Shown: piece by piece, positions 18,609 through 28,034 of the stretch | Layout of the letters: the number at the start of each line of letters is the position of its first letter | Numbering within the stretch: position 1 is the stretch's first letter | Source of the DNA: Candidatus Galacturonatibacter soehngenii | GTDB taxonomy: Bacteria; Bacillota; Clostridia; Lachnospirales; Lachnospiraceae | Direction of reading: 5' to 3' | NCBI RefSeq assembly: GCF_008830185.1 | Contig: NZ_WAGX01000004.1 | Span: 186,001 to 250,000 of the forward strand | DNA length: 64,000 nt | Notes under the pieces: model-generated | Told to the model about the DNA's origin: nothing | Database searches by the model: none | Seen by the model: only the letters and a program-made list of their open reading frames with translations | Program-made: the position numbers and the translations under genes

Positions 18609-19982
18609 ATGAAAGTAGAAAGTATACCGGCTCAATTAATTGGTTATGAATTTAAAAATCAGGTGAATACAAATAGAATAATTGAAGAAAATCAAAAAAT
18701 TATAAATGATTTTTTTGGAAAAAGCAATCAATACATAGGAACAGATTTCATTGGAAGAAAATTGGATTTATCTTCATTGATTGAATATGAAGGAGGATAT
18801 CTAAAAGGTAATTTATCAGATATAAATGATGTTGATTATTTTAAATTTAGCGTTGCTTCATATCGAAATTTGAATATGATTGAACAGTATAATAAGGATA
18901 TTATTATAACGTTAGATAATATTCCTAAAGATTGTAATTATGAAATAATTTTATATGATGAAAACGGAAATCAAGTTGGAATAGGCACTGAAAATGAAAA
19001 TGGCGGAAAACGTATAATAGTACCAAATTGGAATAACTCGACGGAATTTTATGTAAAAGTAGTATCACAAGATAACGTAAATGTGAACGAAGATTATCAC
19101 ATATCATTTTCTACAAAACCTGCCAGCCAAAGTAATGGGGCATATTTGCAAAATCAAGAAAAACAAAAATATTTAAGTGAATTTAGGAAAAAACTACATT
19201 ATGGTAAGGATTATACACAAGAAAAAGAAGCTTTAATAGCGATTGAAGAAAAATATCAGAAAATATATGAAGAAAAGTTAAATGAATTACACGAGAGTCA
19301 GATGCAGCAAGTGTGCAAAGAAGGTGAAAGTATTAATGAGAATAATCTGAAAAAGCTTTTAGATAAATTCATTAATGAAGAAGAACTAACCGATTTAGAA
19401 TCTAAACTAATTCAAATTTATGCGAATGCATCAGAATACGATCAGGCAAGGGCGATTAAAAATCTAAATACAACTATATCAAAACAGTTTTTTGAAATAC
19501 TTGAGAATGAGGGTATTGAAGTTTCAAATGAAATATTGGTTCAAGTAGGGCAAGATGGTAAAGTAATGGTATCAGGAAATACAAATAGGGAAGATTTAAA
19601 TAGAATTAGTGAAATAATTGAAAAAAATTTTACTAAGATTCTATGGGAAAATTATATATGTGCTAGTGAGGATACAAATCAATTGACAATTGAGGAGAAA
19701 GAAGTCCTACAAATGATGGTTGATATTGAAACTTTTTTAAATAAAGCAACAGGAGGAGAAGTAAAATTAAGTGATTTAAGTGTAAAAACAAACGGATATA
19801 TTGAGGGATTGGCTGGTAAAATAAGTTTGTCAATTAATTATCCCAATAATACGCTTGGATTGGATATACAAAAGGTGAAAAAGTTTTATGAAATGGATAC
19901 AAACGATTCATTATCTTTATGTAAAGCCACTTTTATGATAAAAGAAAATAAATTACAGATAATGAATGGTAGTATGAAATGA
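18609..19982 (+). CDS. Uncharacterised protein with PPC-like beta domain
   Basis: A 457-residue protein I do not recognise. Residues about 40-150 look like a bacterial pre-peptidase C-terminal (PPC) beta-sandwich: GNLSDINDVDYFKFSV, IIITLDNIPKDCNYEIILYD, NSTEFYVKVVSQ, DYHISFST. The rest is mostly helical and charged (residues about 165-330), with a final beta-rich segment. There is no signal peptide or membrane helix, which is odd because PPC domains usually sit in secreted enzymes. Codon use is very AT-rich compared with neighbours. GGGAG lies 7 nt before ATG. It stands alone next to an IS element, compatible with recent acquisition. Confidence 0.7.
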   Translation: MKVESIPAQLIGYEFKNQVNTNRIIEENQKIINDFFGKSNQYIGTDFIGRKLDLSSLIEYEGGYLKGNLSDINDVDYFKFSVASYRNLNMIEQYNKDIIITLDNIPKDCNYEIILYDENGNQVGIGTENENGGKRIIVPNWNNSTEFYVKVVSQDNVNVNEDYHISFSTKPASQSNGAYLQNQEKQKYLSEFRKKLHYGKDYTQEKEALIAIEEKYQKIYEEKLNELHESQMQQVCKEGESINENNLKKLLDKFINEEELTDLESKLIQIYANASEYDQARAIKNLNTTISKQFFEILENEGIEVSNEILVQVGQDGKVMVSGNTNREDLNRISEIIEKNFTKILWENYICASEDTNQLTIEEKEVLQMMVDIETFLNKATGGEVKLSDLSVKTNGYIEGLAGKISLSINYPNNTLGLDIQKVKKFYEMDTNDSLSLCKATFMIKENKLQIMNGSMK

Positions 19983-20054
19983 ATCTACATGTCTTTTATT
20001 TAGCATCTTGGGTATAAAAAAGTAGTAGCTATTTCTATTTTTGATAATATGTAG

Positions 20055-20095
20055 TATAATGTAAAGTGTTGTGCAAAATATGCGCGACACTTTTT
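20055..20095 (+). promoter_or_regulatory. -10 element and leader hairpin of the MFS gene
   Basis: TATAAT at 20055-20060 is followed at once by a 12-bp stem (AAAGTGTTGTGC/GCGCGACACTTT, 20063-20093, two G-U pairs). The hairpin would lie at the very 5' end of the mRNA or act as a terminator for the preceding gene. Confidence 0.45.
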
Positions 20096-20119
20096 GCATA
20101 AAGAAGGAGAGAAAATAAA

Positions 20120-21271
20120 ATGAGTAAAAAAATGAAACTATTTGTTCCTTGCTATTACGCGTTCTTTTCCAACGGAATGATGGCTTTAGTATTGGGTTCA
20201 ATATTAACATATTTGATCAAGGAAGCAAATCTAAACTACAGTGTAGCAGGAGGACTTTTATCTGCTTTTGCAATTGGTAATCTACTGGCAAGCTTTGTTA
20301 ACCCTTATATTGCAGGAAAGATTGGAAGAAAGAAAACAACAATCCTTTTATCTGCATTGATACCAATTGATTTATTTATTATTGCTTTAGTAGCACCTGT
20401 TCCGATTTTGTATCTTGCTTGTATTTTGCTTGGAATCGGAAGAGGATCCGTTAGTATTATTAACAATATGGTAGTCAATGATTATGATGGTACGCCATTT
20501 GCTTTGAATTTGTTACACATGGTATTTGCTATGGGTGCATTTTTAGCACCATTTTTAACCTCAGTTTTTGTTAGTGGAGGATTTAACTGGAGATATATTA
20601 TCTATACAGTAATCATATTATCAACCATATCCGTTATAGGGTATTGTACCATTCCTTTGGATGAGAATATAATTAAGAAGGAAAAGAAAGAGGGCATTAA
20701 AGAGAATCGTTTTTTGAAAAATCCAGATTTTTATTTTTGTGGTCTTTTGTTATTTTTCTACTTAGGAGTCGAAAACTGTGTAAACGGGTGGTTTGTAACT
20801 TATTTTAAAGAAATCGGAATTATGAGTGACAATTATGCAACCAATTTAGTTTCCGTTACATGGATTGTTATTATGTTGGGAAGACTAACAACTGGTTATC
20901 TTTCTAAGAAATTATCGAAGTATAAAATCATGTTAGTAAATTGTAGTTTTACCGTATTATTTTTTATTATGCTGATTGCAACAAAGGATTTAACAATAAT
21001 TAGCATAGCGGTTGTTGGACTTGGTTTCTTCTTTGCGGGAATTTATCCAACTGGTATTGCAAATGCAGGAGAAATGATCAAAGGTTCAACAGGTGGAATG
21101 TCTATGTTACTTGCAATGGCGGCACTAGGAGGGATTATTACACCGCAGATAGTGGGGATTATTGCGGATGGAGCAGTTGGACTTTCTGGCGCGATTGCCT
21201 TTTTAAGTATCAATGTTGCAATGATGTTATTCTTTGCAATCATAGGTTTTGTAAGAGCGAAAAAAATATAA
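20120..21271 (+). CDS. Major facilitator superfamily transporter
   Basis: A 383-residue, about 12-helix membrane protein. The MFS loop 2-3 motif appears as NPYIAGKIGRKKTT. Short MFS proteins of this form with a GRG(S)VSIINN segment resemble sugar or nucleoside carriers. The substrate cannot be read from sequence. It lies 134 nt before deoB, so nucleoside or sugar efflux/uptake is a possible link, but a separate promoter region lies between. GAAGGAGAG ribosome site. Confidence 0.8.
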   Translation: MSKKMKLFVPCYYAFFSNGMMALVLGSILTYLIKEANLNYSVAGGLLSAFAIGNLLASFVNPYIAGKIGRKKTTILLSALIPIDLFIIALVAPVPILYLACILLGIGRGSVSIINNMVVNDYDGTPFALNLLHMVFAMGAFLAPFLTSVFVSGGFNWRYIIYTVIILSTISVIGYCTIPLDENIIKKEKKEGIKENRFLKNPDFYFCGLLLFFYLGVENCVNGWFVTYFKEIGIMSDNYATNLVSVTWIVIMLGRLTTGYLSKKLSKYKIMLVNCSFTVLFFIMLIATKDLTIISIAVVGLGFFFAGIYPTGIANAGEMIKGSTGGMSMLLAMAALGGIITPQIVGIIADGAVGLSGAIAFLSINVAMMLFFAIIGFVRAKKI

Positions 21272-21282
21272 ATTTTTATTCC

Positions 21283-21319
21283 TAAGCTATACTAATTGAC
21301 TAAAATAAGCTATACTAAT
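21283..21319 (+). repeat. 14-bp direct repeat upstream of deoB
   Basis: TAAGCTATACTAAT occurs at 21283-21296 and again at 21306-21319, 23 bp apart. Both copies contain TATACT, which resembles a -10 box. It may be an operator pair or tandem promoter elements for deoB. Confidence 0.5.
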
Positions 21320-21404
21320 GATATGAGTAAATATTTATTGTGAGCGAAGTTCATACTTTGTTATAAAAAAGTTCTTAAAATCATTAGAAAGGAAGTGTTA
21401 TTGT

Positions 21405-22571
21405 ATGAAAAGAGTATTTTTAATTGTATTAGATAGTTTTGGAATCGGTGAAATGCCAGATGCGATAGACTTTCAAGATGAAGGAAGTAATACAATCAAG
21501 GCGGCATCAACAAGTGAATTTTTTTCTATGCCAAATATGCAAAGACTAGGGTTATTTAACATAGATGGTGTTGATTGTAGAGAAGGAGTAGGCGAGCCAA
21601 AGGCGACCTACGCAAGAATGACAGAAGTTTCAAAGGGAAAAGATACAACGATAGGCCATTGGGAGATTGCTGGAATTCAATCGGAAAGGCCGCTTCCAAC
21701 CTATCCACAAGGCTTTCCAAAAGAGATTCTAGATAAATTTCAAGAAGCAACTGGCAGAGGTATCATCTGTAACAAACCATATTCAGGTACAGATGTGATA
21801 AGAGATTATGGAAAACAACATGTAGAAACGGGAGATTTAATCGTCTATACATCAGCGGATAGTGTATTCCAGATTGCTGCTCATGAAGCGGTAGTTCCTA
21901 TTGAAACTTTATATGAATACTGTAAAATAGCAAGAGAAATCTTGGTTGGCGAACATGGAGTTGGAAGGGTAATCGCAAGACCCTTTGAAGGTGAATATCC
22001 AGATTTTAAAAGAACTTCAAGACGTCATGATTTTTCGATATTACCACCAACAGATACGATGTTAAATAATCTAAAAGATCATAATTTTGATGTAATTGCG
22101 GTTGGAAAAATCAATGACATATTTGCAGGGCAAGGAATTACAGAATATGTTTATACAAAGAATAATGAAGAAGGTATCGAGCGTACTTTAGAATATTTAG
22201 ACAAGGATTTTGAAGGACTTTGTTTTATCAATCTGGTTGATTTTGATATGCTCTATGGACATCGTAATGATGTGGATGGCTATGCAAAGGCACTGACTCA
22301 TTTTGATAATCGACTTCCAGCTATTTTAGATAAGTTAAGAGAAGAAGATATATTAATGATAACAGCTGACCATGGCTGTGATCCACTTACTCCATCAACC
22401 GATCATTCCAGAGAATATACTCCTTGGATTATTTATGGTAAACAGGTGAAGGAAAATAATAATCTTGGAACAAGGGAGAGCTTTTCGGATATTGCAAAGA
22501 CAATCACAGATTACTTTGGGATTTGGTCTGATATTAAAGGAGAGTCTGCTTTGCATAAGTTTAAGGTATAA
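21405..22571 (+). CDS. deoB: Phosphopentomutase
   Basis: A 388-residue alkaline phosphatase-superfamily mutase converting (deoxy)ribose-1-phosphate to the 5-phosphate in nucleoside salvage. Metal-site signatures are VFLIVLDSFGIGEMPDA at the start, KDTTIGHWEIAG, INLVDFDMLYGHRND and the C-terminal MITADHGCDPLTPSTDHSREYTP. Length is normal. An AAAGGAAG ribosome site precedes ATG. It is apparently monocistronic, ending at a strong bidirectional terminator. Confidence 0.95.
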   Translation: MKRVFLIVLDSFGIGEMPDAIDFQDEGSNTIKAASTSEFFSMPNMQRLGLFNIDGVDCREGVGEPKATYARMTEVSKGKDTTIGHWEIAGIQSERPLPTYPQGFPKEILDKFQEATGRGIICNKPYSGTDVIRDYGKQHVETGDLIVYTSADSVFQIAAHEAVVPIETLYEYCKIAREILVGEHGVGRVIARPFEGEYPDFKRTSRRHDFSILPPTDTMLNNLKDHNFDVIAVGKINDIFAGQGITEYVYTKNNEEGIERTLEYLDKDFEGLCFINLVDFDMLYGHRNDVDGYAKALTHFDNRLPAILDKLREEDILMITADHGCDPLTPSTDHSREYTPWIIYGKQVKENNNLGTRESFSDIAKTITDYFGIWSDIKGESALHKFKV

Positions 22572-22599
22572 TAGGGAAGTTAAAAACTTTCCTACATAC

Positions 22600-22636
22600 A
22601 AAAAAGCTGTAACAATTCAATTGTTACAGCTTTTTT
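22600..22636. terminator. Bidirectional terminator between deoB and the cold-shock gene
   Basis: A 17-bp perfect stem built on GCTGTAACAAT with six A and six T at its base and a 3-nt loop. It serves both convergent genes. Confidence 0.85.
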
Positions 22637-22645
22637 GGGGACTTA

Positions 22646-22849
22646 TTAAGCTATTTGTACGTTAACAGCTTGATCGCCTCTGTTGCCTTTTGTGATATCA
22701 AAAGTCACGTCCTGACCATCTTGTAATGTTTTAAAACCATCTGTAACGATTCCAGAGAAATGTACGAATATATCTTCGCCATCTGCTGCATTTGTGATAA
22801 ATCCAAATCCTTTTGTTGAGTTAAACCATTTTACTGTACCTTTATTCAT
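22646..22849 (-). CDS. Cold-shock protein (CspA family)
   Basis: A 67-residue single OB-fold RNA/DNA chaperone. RNP1 is KGFGFI and RNP2 is DIFVHF; the start [16 protein letters not shown] is canonical. AGGAGG lies 8 nt before ATG. A leader of about 120 nt with a large hairpin precedes it, as in cold-inducible csp genes. A consensus promoter lies at 22980-23008. Confidence 0.96.
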   Translation of the reverse strand: MNKGTVKWFNSTKGFGFITNAADGEDIFVHFSGIVTDGFKTLQDGQDVTFDITKGNRGDQAVNVQIA

Positions 22850-22897
22850 GAAAGATACCTCCTAATATTTTATTATATTTTCGGTGAAAATAAAAAA

Positions 22898-22950
22898 TCA
22901 CATACTTTTGTAAATCATGATATAGAATAATGACTTACAAAAATATGTGA
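22898..22950 (-). promoter_or_regulatory. Hairpin in the csp 5' leader
   Basis: Arms 22950-22931 and 22917-22898 form 20 pairs around a 13-nt loop. The two non-Watson-Crick positions are G-U in the minus-strand RNA but A-C mismatches on the plus strand, which points to selection on the csp transcript. It is probably a thermosensing or stabilising element. Confidence 0.6.
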
Positions 22951-22979
22951 ATCAAAATAAACATCTCAAATATGTATCT

Positions 22980-23008
22980 ATAATATCAAATAATTCATGC
23001 AATGTCAA
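22980..23008 (-). promoter_or_regulatory. Promoter of the cold-shock gene
   Basis: On the minus strand: TTGACA (23008-23003), 17-nt spacer, TATTAT (22985-22980). The start of transcription would be near 22973. Confidence 0.7.
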
Positions 23009-23163
23009 TGATAATTTATTATTTTTCAAAAAAGTTATTATAAATAGAAAAAGTTTTTATAAAATTAAGAGAAAGCAATGGCTTTTATTTTTACATTGAT
23101 AGAGTTTGCTGCGCGTGATGAATGGGCGCTTGTTACGCCTTGTTTTAGGTAATATATCACCTC

Positions 23164-23191
23164 TTGACAATGGATATTGTATTAGTATAAA
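23164..23191 (+). promoter_or_regulatory. Promoter of prfC
   Basis: TTGACA, 16-nt spacer, TATAAA, about 65 nt before the start codon. Confidence 0.6.
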
Positions 23192-23257
23192 CTTAATAAG
23201 TTATGGAAATATAAAGATGGGCGTATGCCTTTTTGAATAGACTTAGGAGGATTTACA

Positions 23258-24850
23258 TTGGCTGATTTAAAAAATGAAATTGAAAAGAGACGAACGTTTG
23301 CGATTATTTCGCATCCAGATGCAGGTAAAACAACCTTAACGGAGAAATTTTTATTATATGGTGGAGCAATTAACTTGGCTGGTTCGGTTAAAGGAAAAGC
23401 TACAGCAAGACATGCTGTTTCAGACTGGATGGAAATTGAGAAAGAAAGAGGAATATCTGTTACATCCTCCGTCTTACAATTTAATTATGATAATTATTGC
23501 ATCAATATTTTGGATACACCTGGACATCAGGACTTTTCAGAGGATACGTATCGTACCTTAATGGCAGCGGATTCAGCGGTAATGGTTATTGATGCCTCAA
23601 AAGGTGTAGAGGCTCAAACGAGAAAGCTGTTTAAAGTATGTGTTATGAGAAATATCCCAATCTTTACCTTTATTAATAAAATGGATCGTGAGGCAAGAGA
23701 TACCTTTGAGCTTTTGGATGAAATTGAAAAAGAGCTTGGAATCGCAACCTGTCCTATTAATTGGCCAATTGGTTCAGGTAAGGATTTTAAAGGAGTGTAT
23801 GATAGAAATACTCAAATGGTAACAACATTTTCTGATACGCAAAGAGGGACAAAAGAAGGAGAAACAAAGGAAATATCAATCGATGATAGCAATCTTGCAG
23901 ACATCATTGGTGAGTCTTTTGCTGCAACCGTTCAAGATGAAGTTGAACTGTTAGATGGTGCGAGCGCTGAATTTGATATGGAGCTAGTAAGTACAGGGAA
24001 ATTGTCACCAGTATTTTTCGGATCAGCTTTGACCAATTTTGGGGTGGAGATATTTTTAAAATATTTCCTTCAAATGACGTCTTCTCCACTTCCTAGAAAT
24101 TCAAATATTGGTCCTATCAATCCATTTGGCTCTGACTTTTCAGCTTTTGTATTTAAAATTCAAGCAAATATGAATAAAGCGCATAGAGATAGAATTGCTT
24201 TTATGAGAATTTGCTCAGGAAAATTTGAAGCGGGAATGGAAGTGACTCATATTCAAGGAGGCAATAAAAAGCTTCGTTTGTCTCAACCACAACAATTAAT
24301 GGCACAAGAAAGAAAGATGGTAGAAGAAGCTTATGCAGGGGATATCATAGGTGTATTTGATCCAGGTATTTTTTCCATTGGAGATACGTTATGTGCTGGT
24401 TCGGATAAATTTGAATTTGAAGGGATACCTACATTTGCGCCTGAGCACTTTGCAAGAGTACGGCAGATGGATACCATGAAGCGAAAACAATTTGTCAAAG
24501 GGATCAGTCAGATAGCGCAAGAAGGAGCCATTCAAATTTTTCAAGAATACAATACTGGTATGGAAGAAATCATAGTAGGTGTTGTAGGTGTTCTTCAGTT
24601 TGATGTACTAAAATACAGATTGGAAAATGAATACAATGTAGAGATTCGCATGGAAAATCTTCCTTATGAGCATATTCGCTGGATTGCGAATAAAGAAGTG
24701 GATTTGGATAAAATCGTAGGTACTTCGGATATGAAGAAAATAAAAGACTTAAAGGGAAATCCACTTTTACTTTTCGTAAATAGTTGGAGCATTGGAATGA
24801 CGCTTGATCGTAATAAAGGGCTGGAACTTTCAGAATTTGGACGTGATTAG
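23258..24850 (+). CDS. prfC: Peptide chain release factor 3
   Basis: A 530-residue translational GTPase that removes RF1/RF2 from the ribosome after termination. G1 is SHPDAGKT (18-25), G3 DTPGHQDFSEDT, G4 NKMD. RF3-specific regions include SVKGKATARHAVSDWMEIEK, and domain II/III follow to a normal length. It starts with TTG, 7 nt after AGGAGG; no ATG alternative fits the conserved N-terminus. It appears monocistronic. Confidence 0.95.
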   Translation: MADLKNEIEKRRTFAIISHPDAGKTTLTEKFLLYGGAINLAGSVKGKATARHAVSDWMEIEKERGISVTSSVLQFNYDNYCINILDTPGHQDFSEDTYRTLMAADSAVMVIDASKGVEAQTRKLFKVCVMRNIPIFTFINKMDREARDTFELLDEIEKELGIATCPINWPIGSGKDFKGVYDRNTQMVTTFSDTQRGTKEGETKEISIDDSNLADIIGESFAATVQDEVELLDGASAEFDMELVSTGKLSPVFFGSALTNFGVEIFLKYFLQMTSSPLPRNSNIGPINPFGSDFSAFVFKIQANMNKAHRDRIAFMRICSGKFEAGMEVTHIQGGNKKLRLSQPQQLMAQERKMVEEAYAGDIIGVFDPGIFSIGDTLCAGSDKFEFEGIPTFAPEHFARVRQMDTMKRKQFVKGISQIAQEGAIQIFQEYNTGMEEIIVGVVGVLQFDVLKYRLENEYNVEIRMENLPYEHIRWIANKEVDLDKIVGTSDMKKIKDLKGNPLLLFVNSWSIGMTLDRNKGLELSEFGRD

Positions 24851-24925
24851 GAGAAAATGTTTATAGTTTGATAGGATAAAAGAAGCAAGGGTTTACGAAC
24901 CTATATTTTTATGATACAGTATAAT

Positions 24926-25012
24926 AAGACAGGGAGCTTGTAAGCAGGCTGAGAGGAAGTAATCGAACTTCGACCTATAACCTGATTTGGATAATGCCAA
25001 CGTAGGGAAGAA
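24926..25012 (+). ncRNA. TPP riboswitch (THI element) upstream of thiC
   Basis: The conserved core is intact: AGGGAGCTTG, GGCTGAGAGGAA, CGACCTATAACCTGAT and TGGATAATGCCAACGTAGGG. Thiamine pyrophosphate binding is known to fold this class and shut off the downstream gene. A TATAAT at 24920-24925 just upstream is the likely -10 box. Confidence 0.97.
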
Positions 25013-25024
25013 ATGAAATTTTTT

Positions 25025-25065
25025 GAGTTCATACACTATGTGGGTGTTATGGACTCTTTTTTTTT
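25025..25065 (+). terminator. Riboswitch-controlled terminator
   Basis: Stem GAGTTCATACAC/GTGTTATGGACTC with one bulge, then nine Ts. It lies 13 nt after the TPP aptamer, so thiC is controlled by premature termination. Confidence 0.85.
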
Positions 25066-25194
25066 ATATAATTGGAATGTTCATAGAACGTTCCTTAAAG
25101 GTAGCAGTCCATAATAAACATAAATGTATCATTGCATTTCTCTTAAGTTGGCAAATCATTAGAAGGGTAGACCTGTCAATAGGAGGATAATCAA

Positions 25195-26499
25195 ATGAGA
25201 AATTATGCAACACAGATGGAAGCAGCAAGAAAAGGAATCATTACCAATGAGCTACAAAAGGTAGCAGAAAAGGAGAGAATGGCAACAGAGGAACTACTAC
25301 CTTTGGTGGCAGAGGGAAAAGTGGTTATTTGTGCCAATAAGAATCATACCTGCATTGATCCAGAAGGTGTTGGTAGCATGCTTCGTACCAAGATCAATGT
25401 CAATCTAGGTGTATCACGTGATTGTAAGGACATGGATGTAGAAATGAAAAAAGTAATGTCTGCAGTAGAGCTTGGTGCACACTCCATAATGGATTTATCT
25501 TCTCATGGAGATACCATTCCGTTTCGACGAAAATTGACAAAAGAGTGTCCCGCTATGATAGGTACGGTTCCAATTTATGATTCAGTTATCCATTTTCAAA
25601 AAGATTTAGCACATTTAACAGCTAAGGATTTTATTGATGTCATTCGTCTTCATGCAGAAGATGGAGTAGATTTTGTAACATTACATTGCGGTATAACCAG
25701 AAAAACAATAGAACAGATTAAAAAGCATAAGAGAAAGATGAATATTGTATCAAGAGGAGGTTCTCTTGTTTTTGCATGGATGAGTATGACGGGAAAAGAG
25801 AATCCGTTTTATGAGTACTATGATGATATTCTTGACATTTGTAGAGAATATGATGTAACGATATCACTTGGAGATGCTTGTCGCCCAGGATGCCTTGCGG
25901 ATGCCTCTGACGTATGCCAGATTGAGGAGTTGGTAAGATTAGGGGAATTAACGAAACGAGCGTGGGAGAAGGATGTACAGGTTATGGTGGAAGGTCCTGG
26001 ACATATGCCAATTGATCAAATCGAAGCAAATATGAAGATTCAACAAACGATTTGCATGGGAGCACCATTTTATGTATTAGGGCCGTTAGTTACGGATATT
26101 GCACCAGGCTATGATCATATTACTTCTGCCATAGGAGGAGCAATTGCAGCATCAGCAGGAGCTGCATTTTTATGCTATGTCACACCAGCAGAGCATCTTG
26201 CCTTGCCAAATCTTGAAGACGTAAAGCAAGGAATCATTGCATCTAAAATAGCGGCGCATGCGGCAGATATTGCAAAGGGCGTGAGAGGGGCAAGAGAGAT
26301 TGATGATAAAATGGCAGATGCAAGAAGAGAACTCGATTGGGAAGCACAATGGGCTTGTGCCATTGATCCAGCCACAGCAAAAGCAATACGAGAAGATCGA
26401 AAGCCTGAGCATGAAGATACTTGTTCTATGTGTGGAAAGTTTTGTGCAGTACGTAGTATGAATAAGGCATTAGCAGGTGAATATATTGATATATTATAA
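25195..26499 (+). CDS. thiC: Phosphomethylpyrimidine synthase
   Basis: A 434-residue ThiC, which turns aminoimidazole ribotide into the HMP-phosphate moiety of thiamine. It carries the C-terminal CxxCxxxxC cluster motif as [11 protein letters not shown], and the core segments [20 protein letters not shown] and [15 protein letters not shown]. It is the short, bacterial-type form lacking the N-terminal extension of the proteobacterial enzyme. TAGGAGG ribosome site. It is controlled by the upstream TPP riboswitch and has its own terminator, so it is monocistronic here. Confidence 0.96.
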   Translation: MRNYATQMEAARKGIITNELQKVAEKERMATEELLPLVAEGKVVICANKNHTCIDPEGVGSMLRTKINVNLGVSRDCKDMDVEMKKVMSAVELGAHSIMDLSSHGDTIPFRRKLTKECPAMIGTVPIYDSVIHFQKDLAHLTAKDFIDVIRLHAEDGVDFVTLHCGITRKTIEQIKKHKRKMNIVSRGGSLVFAWMSMTGKENPFYEYYDDILDICREYDVTISLGDACRPGCLADASDVCQIEELVRLGELTKRAWEKDVQVMVEGPGHMPIDQIEANMKIQQTICMGAPFYVLGPLVTDIAPGYDHITSAIGGAIAASAGAAFLCYVTPAEHLALPNLEDVKQGIIASKIAAHAADIAKGVRGAREIDDKMADARRELDWEAQWACAIDPATAKAIREDRKPEHEDTCSMCGKFCAVRSMNKALAGEYIDIL

Positions 26500-26505
26500 C
26501 GAAAG

Positions 26506-26539
26506 AAAAGAAAGGGCAGCGTGGGGCTGCCTTTCTTTG
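26506..26539 (+). terminator. Terminator after thiC
   Basis: Stem AAAGAAAGGGCAG/CTGCCTTTCTTT with one bulged G. Confidence 0.75.
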
Positions 26540-26567
26540 TACGGTATGCATTCAGAAGATTTGTTCA

Positions 26568-27851
26568 TTATAAAGTAACTTTTTCAATGATATATTGAGA
26601 ATTAATTATAAGCCACAATTGAGGATTATAAACAGTGATATTCCAGACACTAATGCCATTTAGATGGTACTCAGAAACCAGATTTAATATTCCTTGAATT
26701 GTTTTAGCGTTAATAAACCAAATCGCATGATCTTCATACTGATTTTTTTTATAAGTGAAGTAGGGAGTTTGCGATAGTTCATCAAATTGTATGTTGATGT
26801 TATAAGCTTTCGCTAAATTATTGACATTATTATATGAAATGACGTTTACATCAGAAATACCTGATACATATGGAAGTTCCCAATCATAACCTAATGTTGC
26901 AATTCCAATAATTACCTTATCTGGTGGAATGAAACTAAGAATAAAGTCCAAAAACACTTTGGTTTGATAAACAGAAGTAATCGGGGAAGGTGGGTTTGCG
27001 TTAAATGCCCATTCATAACTTGTAAATATAATATTATGTGCTAATTCGTTGATTGTCGAGTAATCTATTTTTTCAAACTCTACTTTATTATTCGTAAATT
27101 TTATATTAGGGTTAATTGTAACAAATACCTGATAGCCTTCTGTGTTTAAACGGTTTACTACATTTGTAAAATATTCTTCATATAACGATAGATTGGAAAG
27201 ACTAATATATTGTATGGAAATGTTTAATCCCCAATACCCTTTTTCTTTTAAAATTCTTAATATGTTTTCTATTTGTACCTTTTGAAATTCCTTGTTTAGT
27301 AATAAATGAAAATCGGTCGTAATATTTGCTTCACCTTGGAGGGTTAAGGTAGTTAATAACATGAGTGGAGCAACTCCATAGGATTTTGCCATATTAACGA
27401 TCTCTGTTTCGTCATAATACTGTTTGATGAACCCCTCTTTGGTCGCAGTATAATTTAGAATCGATAAATAAGTTAAATAGGGTAAAGTTTTCATTAGAGT
27501 AGTTTTATTAATAGTAGGGACTGTATTACCATGTGTAGTAATTGACTCTTTTTTTGGATATTTGATGATAATAGTATCCCCTGGATATAAATATTTTTCA
27601 TCAAATAAATAGGGATTGTTAGCTAATAATTCAATTACGGATAATTCATTGTTTTTGGCTATTTGTTCTAATGTATCCCCATCTTTAATGATATAAGTAG
27701 TTTCTGGCAATGCTATCACAATAGACTGTCCAACGACTAGGTTAGTCGGGCTAGTAATTCCATTATCATACATGAGTTTTTCTATAGAAATTCCATAATC
27801 ATTTGCTATGGACTCAAGGGTCTCCCCAGATGTTACTATGTGTATTGTCAT
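26568..27851 (-). CDS. LysM-GH18 family protein with degenerate active site (SleL/YaaH-like)
   Basis: A 427-residue protein with two N-terminal LysM repeats (about 2-48 and 51-98, each of the form hhxxGDTLExIAxxxxhSxxxLxxNN) and a C-terminal GH18 barrel (about 125-427). This layout is that of SleL/YaaH spore cortex lytic enzymes. The catalytic strand should read DGxNxDxEY. Here it is W207-GLN-I-S212-I-Q214-Y, so both acidic residues and the general acid are gone. A peptidoglycan-binding but non-hydrolytic role is likely. I chose ATG 27851 with AAGGA; a start at 27917 would add residues with no homology. No signal peptide, as in SleL relatives loaded onto spores. Confidence 0.82.
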   Translation of the reverse strand: MTIHIVTSGETLESIANDYGISIEKLMYDNGITSPTNLVVGQSIVIALPETTYIIKDGDTLEQIAKNNELSVIELLANNPYLFDEKYLYPGDTIIIKYPKKESITTHGNTVPTINKTTLMKTLPYLTYLSILNYTATKEGFIKQYYDETEIVNMAKSYGVAPLMLLTTLTLQGEANITTDFHLLLNKEFQKVQIENILRILKEKGYWGLNISIQYISLSNLSLYEEYFTNVVNRLNTEGYQVFVTINPNIKFTNNKVEFEKIDYSTINELAHNIIFTSYEWAFNANPPSPITSVYQTKVFLDFILSFIPPDKVIIGIATLGYDWELPYVSGISDVNVISYNNVNNLAKAYNINIQFDELSQTPYFTYKKNQYEDHAIWFINAKTIQGILNLVSEYHLNGISVWNITVYNPQLWLIINSQYIIEKVTL

Positions 27852-28034
27852 ATTAATCCTTATTAATTGAGTTATAATATTATATGATAATATAATGCAA
27901 TGATACCATAACTTCATTTAAAGTATGTTCTTTTTGGTTTTTAGGAAAGATAATAAATAGAGATTGTGTAATGTTAAAAATTACTATAGAATAAGAGTGT
28001 ATAATGATTTGAAATAACATTAAAAGGAGTAATT

